From: Treponema sp. UBA1233
Lineage (GTDB): Bacteria > Spirochaetota > Spirochaetia > Treponematales > Treponemataceae
DNA length: 8,059 nt
Direction of reading: 5' to 3'
Assembly: GCA_002309305.1 (NCBI GenBank)
Contig: DBWR01000028.1
Span: forward strand, 1-8,059
The notes under the pieces are model-generated. The model did no database searches, had not been told where the DNA came from, and saw nothing but the letters and a program-made list of their open reading frames with translations. The translations under genes and the position numbers were made by a program. Positions within the stretch are counted from its first letter, which is position 1. Each line of letters opens with the position of its first letter. Positions 5,961-8,059 of the stretch are shown in pieces.

Positions 5961-5980
5961 ATTTTTGATTTGGGGTAGAT
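5928..5980. repeat. Inverted repeat 2 upstream of fic (12-bp arms), interleaved with repeat 1
   Basis: ATCTACCCCAAA (5928-5939) and TTTGGGGTAGAT (5969-5980) are exact reverse complements. The right arm covers the GGGG that would serve as fic's ribosome binding site. Both repeats' left arms begin with ATCTA. The four arms start at 5907, 5928, 5949 and 5969, about two helical turns apart. Confidence 0.85.
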
Positions 5981-5981
5981 T

Positions 5982-7040
5982 ATGCATGTTTTTGAATACG
6001 ATGAGAATGCAAAGAAACTGCTGACTCCTGAAATAGTTGGGTTATTAAGTGAAGTTCACGAGCATAAGGGAAGACAGCAGCTTTTTGTTGAGGCAAAAAA
6101 AGATGAGCTTGATACTCTACTGGAAGTCGCAAAAATACAGAGTACGAGAGCCTCAAACAGAATCGAAGGAATTTACACAACCGACAAACGTCTTGAAGAG
6201 TTGATGCGGCAAAAAGTAGAACCCAAAAACCGTAACGAGGAAGAAATTTCCGGTTATAGGGATGTCCTAAATACAGTTCATGAAAGTTATAATTTTATCT
6301 CTCCCTCATCAAATGTCATACGGCAGTTACACCGCGATTTATATTCATATAATAAAAACTCCGGCTATGGTGGAAAATACAAAACGAGCGATAATGTCAT
6401 TGCGGAGATTGACACCCTTGGTAATCAGAAAGTGAGATTCAAACCTGTTTCTGCATTTGAAACTGAAGAAGCAATGCGACAGATGTGTGAGAATTTTATT
6501 TCGGCATGGGAAAAAAATGAAACTGATAAACTGCTGTTGATTCCTATGTTCATTCTGGATTTTCTTTGTATTCATCCGTTTGATGATGGAAACGGGCGAA
6601 TGAGCAGGCTTTTGACCTTGCTTCTTTTTTATCGAGCTGGTTTCATAGTGGGAAAATACATCAGTATCGAAATGCTGATTGAAGAGTCAAAAGAAACTTA
6701 TTATGAAGCTCTGCATGATTGTTCCTCAAACTGGCATGAAAGCACAAACATTTATATGCCCTTTGTTAAATATTATCTTGGTCTTTTGATTAAAGCCTCG
6801 AATGAATTTGAAAATCGGGTGGAGTATCTTTCATCAGGAAAAATCTCAAAACCTGAAAGGGTTAAGCACCTGATTCAAAATACAGTTGGCAAAATCAACA
6901 AAAAGCAGATTCTTGAAAACTGTCCCGACATTAGTGTCAAGACAGTTGAGCGTACATTGGCAAATTTGGTAAAAGCGGGTTTTGTCAAAAAAGTCGGTTC
7001 AGGACCCGCAACAAGTTATGTGTGGAATTATCAGGTGTAA
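5982..7040 (+). CDS. fic: Class II Fic-family protein (probable AMP-transferase) with C-terminal winged-helix region
   Basis: A 352-residue Fic protein, which would typically transfer AMP from ATP to a target hydroxyl. The N-terminal helical region carries SNRIEG (58-63), which fits the inhibitory motif (S/T)xxxE(G/N) with Glu62 as the blocking residue; this makes it a class II, self-inhibited Fic. The catalytic motif HPFDDGNGRMSR (198-209) is intact: His198, Phe200, Asp202, Gly203, Asn204, Gly205, Arg206 and Arg209. RFKPVSAFETEEAM (152-165) looks like the flap region. Residues about 285-350 form a winged-helix-like domain (NKKQILENCPDISVKTVERTLANLVKAGFVKKVG in pattern), as in many Fic proteins of this length. 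The target is unknown. The ATG at 5982 is preceded by GGGG at 5972-5975, inside an inverted repeat. It lies 113 bases after higA with its own promoter. It is AT-rich (17 of 60 GC at 6241-6300). No terminator was recognised after it. Confidence 0.94.
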   Translation: MHVFEYDENAKKLLTPEIVGLLSEVHEHKGRQQLFVEAKKDELDTLLEVAKIQSTRASNRIEGIYTTDKRLEELMRQKVEPKNRNEEEISGYRDVLNTVHESYNFISPSSNVIRQLHRDLYSYNKNSGYGGKYKTSDNVIAEIDTLGNQKVRFKPVSAFETEEAMRQMCENFISAWEKNETDKLLLIPMFILDFLCIHPFDDGNGRMSRLLTLLLFYRAGFIVGKYISIEMLIEESKETYYEALHDCSSNWHESTNIYMPFVKYYLGLLIKASNEFENRVEYLSSGKISKPERVKHLIQNTVGKINKKQILENCPDISVKTVERTLANLVKAGFVKKVGSGPATSYVWNYQV

Positions 7041-7109
7041 AAACCTCTTGTCAATAATCTCAAAATAGGAGCAATAAACCTTTTTTTACCACATTTCCCC
7101 ACACGGTAA

Positions 7110-7132
7110 CAAAAGTCACCCCAAAAGTAACC
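7110..7132. repeat. Tandem 11-base near-identical direct repeats
   Basis: CAAAAGTCACC (7110-7120) and CAAAAGTAACC (7122-7132) differ at one base and are 12 bases apart. They lie in the gap between fic and the nfeD promoter, on the upstream side of the -35 box (7143), where an activator or repressor could bind. Confidence 0.5.
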
Positions 7133-7142
7133 AAAGATACTC

Positions 7143-7171
7143 TTGCGTCCATGGGCATCTTGCCGTATATT
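7143..7171 (+). promoter_or_regulatory. Candidate promoter of the nfeD-SPFH operon
   Basis: TTGCGT (7143-7148), a spacer of exactly 17 bases, then TATATT (7166-7171, five of six consensus bases). The start would fall near 7178, leaving a leader of about 46 bases. Confidence 0.5.
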
Positions 7172-7210
7172 GGACTTGAAGCGGAGGAAATCCGTTTTAG
7201 AGTTTGAGTT

Positions 7211-7215
7211 GGAGG
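7211..7215 (+). promoter_or_regulatory. Ribosome binding site that fixes the nfeD start at 7224
   Basis: GGAGG with an 8-base gap to the ATG at 7224. An in-frame TTG at 7143 would add 27 residues without NfeD character and starts inside the predicted promoter, so the shorter reading is preferred. Confidence 0.85.
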
Positions 7216-7223
7216 TAAGGCTT

Positions 7224-7676
7224 ATGGATGGTATTATTTCTGTGCTAAAGAATAATATCCCGTGGGTTTGGGTTGCGGTTACGATCATCTGCGTGATAAT
7301 TGAATCGCTTACCCTCTCGCTTACTACCATTTGGTTTGGAATCAGTGCGTTTGTGATGGTTTTCCTTGCATTCACGCCAATTCCGTTTTCCGTCCAGCTG
7401 TTCATCTTTGTTGTGCTTGCGCTGGTTCTGCTCATCTTTACTAGGCCCTTTGTAAAGAAAAAGCTGAACCAAAAGAAGATTGCAACGAACTACGAGCGGG
7501 TAATCGGACAGGTAGCGGTTGTGACGAAAAAAATCACTTCGCTGGATAAAGGTTCAATAAAAATCAATGGTATGGAATGGACTGCAGCCACAAAAGGGGA
7601 AGCGTCTCTGGAAGAAGGCAGCAAGTGCATTATAGAAGAAATTGCCGGTGTTACGGCTTATGTAAAGGAGATATAG
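7224..7676 (+). CDS. nfeD: NfeD-family membrane protein with C-terminal OB-fold domain
   Basis: A 150-residue short NfeD protein without the protease domain of long NfeD proteins. Three hydrophobic segments lie at about 14-30, 34-52 and 54-72. A basic linker (RPFVKKKLNQKK, 74-85) follows, then an OB-fold soluble domain (about 88-150) with the family pattern TNYERVIGQVAVV, a GSIKINGMEWTAAT strand and a closing EGSKCIIEEIAGVTAYV. Proteins of this kind are encoded beside SPFH proteins and are thought to be their membrane partners. Here the next gene, an SPFH protein, begins 3 bases after the stop, so the pair is an operon. It differs from Bacillus, where the NfeD-like YuaF precedes FloT. Confidence 0.93.
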   Translation: MDGIISVLKNNIPWVWVAVTIICVIIESLTLSLTTIWFGISAFVMVFLAFTPIPFSVQLFIFVVLALVLLIFTRPFVKKKLNQKKIATNYERVIGQVAVVTKKITSLDKGSIKINGMEWTAATKGEASLEEGSKCIIEEIAGVTAYVKEI

Positions 7677-7679
7677 TAT

Positions 7680-8059
7680 ATGATGATTTACGTAATTATT
7701 GCTGTTATTGTTTTGTTTTTGGTTCTGATTATTACAAATATCAGGATTGTTCCTCAGTCAAACGCCTATGTACTTGAACGTCTCGGGGCATACCATTCAA
7801 CGTGGAACGTGGGGCTTCATGTAAAGATGCCGCTCATCGACCGCATTGCAAAGAAAGTTTCGCTCAAGGAAAAGGTGTTCGACTTCCCGCCGCAGCCTGT
7901 CATCACAAAGGACAACGTAACCATGATGATAGACACAGTCGTCTATTTCCAGATTACCGATCCAAAGCTTTATACCTATGGTGTTGAAAAACCAATCAGC
8001 GCCCTGGAAAACCTTTCGGCCACAACACTCCGCAACATCATCGGTGAGCTGGAGCTTGA
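7680..8059 (+). CDS. qmcA: Stomatin/QmcA-like SPFH membrane protein (N-terminal 126 residues; continues past the right edge)
   Basis: The gene starts with ATG ATG; the first (7680) lies 9 bases after AAAGGAG (7664-7670) and is preferred. Residues 1-19 are a single hydrophobic anchor. The SPFH/PHB domain follows with NIRIVPQSNAYVLERLGAY (20-38), GLHVKMPLIDRI, a KVFDFPPQPVITKDNV segment and TLRNIIGELEL at the edge, the normal beginning of the ELELDE motif of this family. The last two bases (GA) fit the expected Asp codon, so the terminal TGA-looking bases are out of frame and the protein continues. Members organise membrane protein complexes and modulate membrane proteases such as FtsH; this role is from family knowledge. 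It is shorter-anchored and has a different N-terminal domain from the flotillin upstream, so the two are distinct SPFH subfamilies and not a recent duplication. Confidence 0.94.
   Translation, partial: MMIYVIIAVIVLFLVLIITNIRIVPQSNAYVLERLGAYHSTWNVGLHVKMPLIDRIAKKVSLKEKVFDFPPQPVITKDNVTMMIDTVVYFQITDPKLYTYGVEKPISALENLSATTLRNIIGELEL

Noticed and set aside
7031..7435. Minus-strand frame of 134 codons overlapping the start of nfeD
   Set aside because: Its translation is low-complexity with no family features, and it covers the promoter and start of a clear NfeD gene on the other strand.
8057..8059. Apparent TGA at the very end as a stop for the SPFH protein
   Set aside because: In the protein's frame the last bases are CTT then GA, so the gene stays open and the ELELD motif of the family would continue past the edge.
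1..8059. CRISPR arrays, tRNA or rRNA genes, and insertion sequences
   Set aside because: No regularly spaced repeat units, no cloverleaf-like or rRNA-like sequence, and no transposase frame or terminal repeats were seen on either strand.

Overview
The window reads as a chromosomal stretch from a bacterium of moderate to low GC content. Strong GGAGG-type ribosome binding sites, ATGA/GTGA gene overlaps and mixed ATG/GTG/TTG starts are all present. The gene families and a codon style rich in GCC/GCA/GAA would fit a gut or rumen spirochaete such as Treponema, or a related anaerobe. No gene here is diagnostic, so that assignment is a low-confidence inference.

Left block (1-2801, all on the minus strand): a four-gene operon read right to left. 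It encodes a LytTR-type response regulator, a GHKL-type histidine kinase with no membrane segment, and two ABC ATPases of the ABC-2 exporter class. The second ATPase runs off the left edge of the window. Gene pairs 1-2 and 3-4 overlap by 4 bases (ATGA and GTGA). The membrane permeases of the exporter are not in the window and would be expected further left.

Divergent region (2802-2923): promoter-like sequences point both ways. The rightward one (TTGATA-17-TATACT) is strong and drives a FloT-like flotillin (2924-4411), which is followed by a long-stem intrinsic terminator.

Middle block (4506-7040, plus strand): parts of this block are visibly poorer in GC than the flotillin. It holds a small two-helix membrane protein resembling the YcxB-like family, a HigB-2/HigA-2 type toxin-antitoxin pair with a perfect palindromic operator between its -35 and -10 boxes, and a class II Fic protein with a C-terminal winged-helix-like region. 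The fic promoter has the same layout as the toxin-antitoxin promoter, including a degenerate copy of the palindrome at the same place. It is also surrounded by four 12-base boxes, forming two interleaved inverted repeats, spaced 20-21 bases apart.

Right block (7224-8059, plus strand): an NfeD-family membrane protein followed after 3 bases by a stomatin/QmcA-like SPFH protein cut by the window edge. The toxin-antitoxin/Fic cassette therefore lies between two membrane-scaffold loci (flotillin on one side, NfeD-SPFH on the other). The most interesting signals are the shared regulatory architecture of higBA and fic, the phased interleaved repeats upstream of fic, and a toxin gene whose predicted transcript is nearly leaderless.
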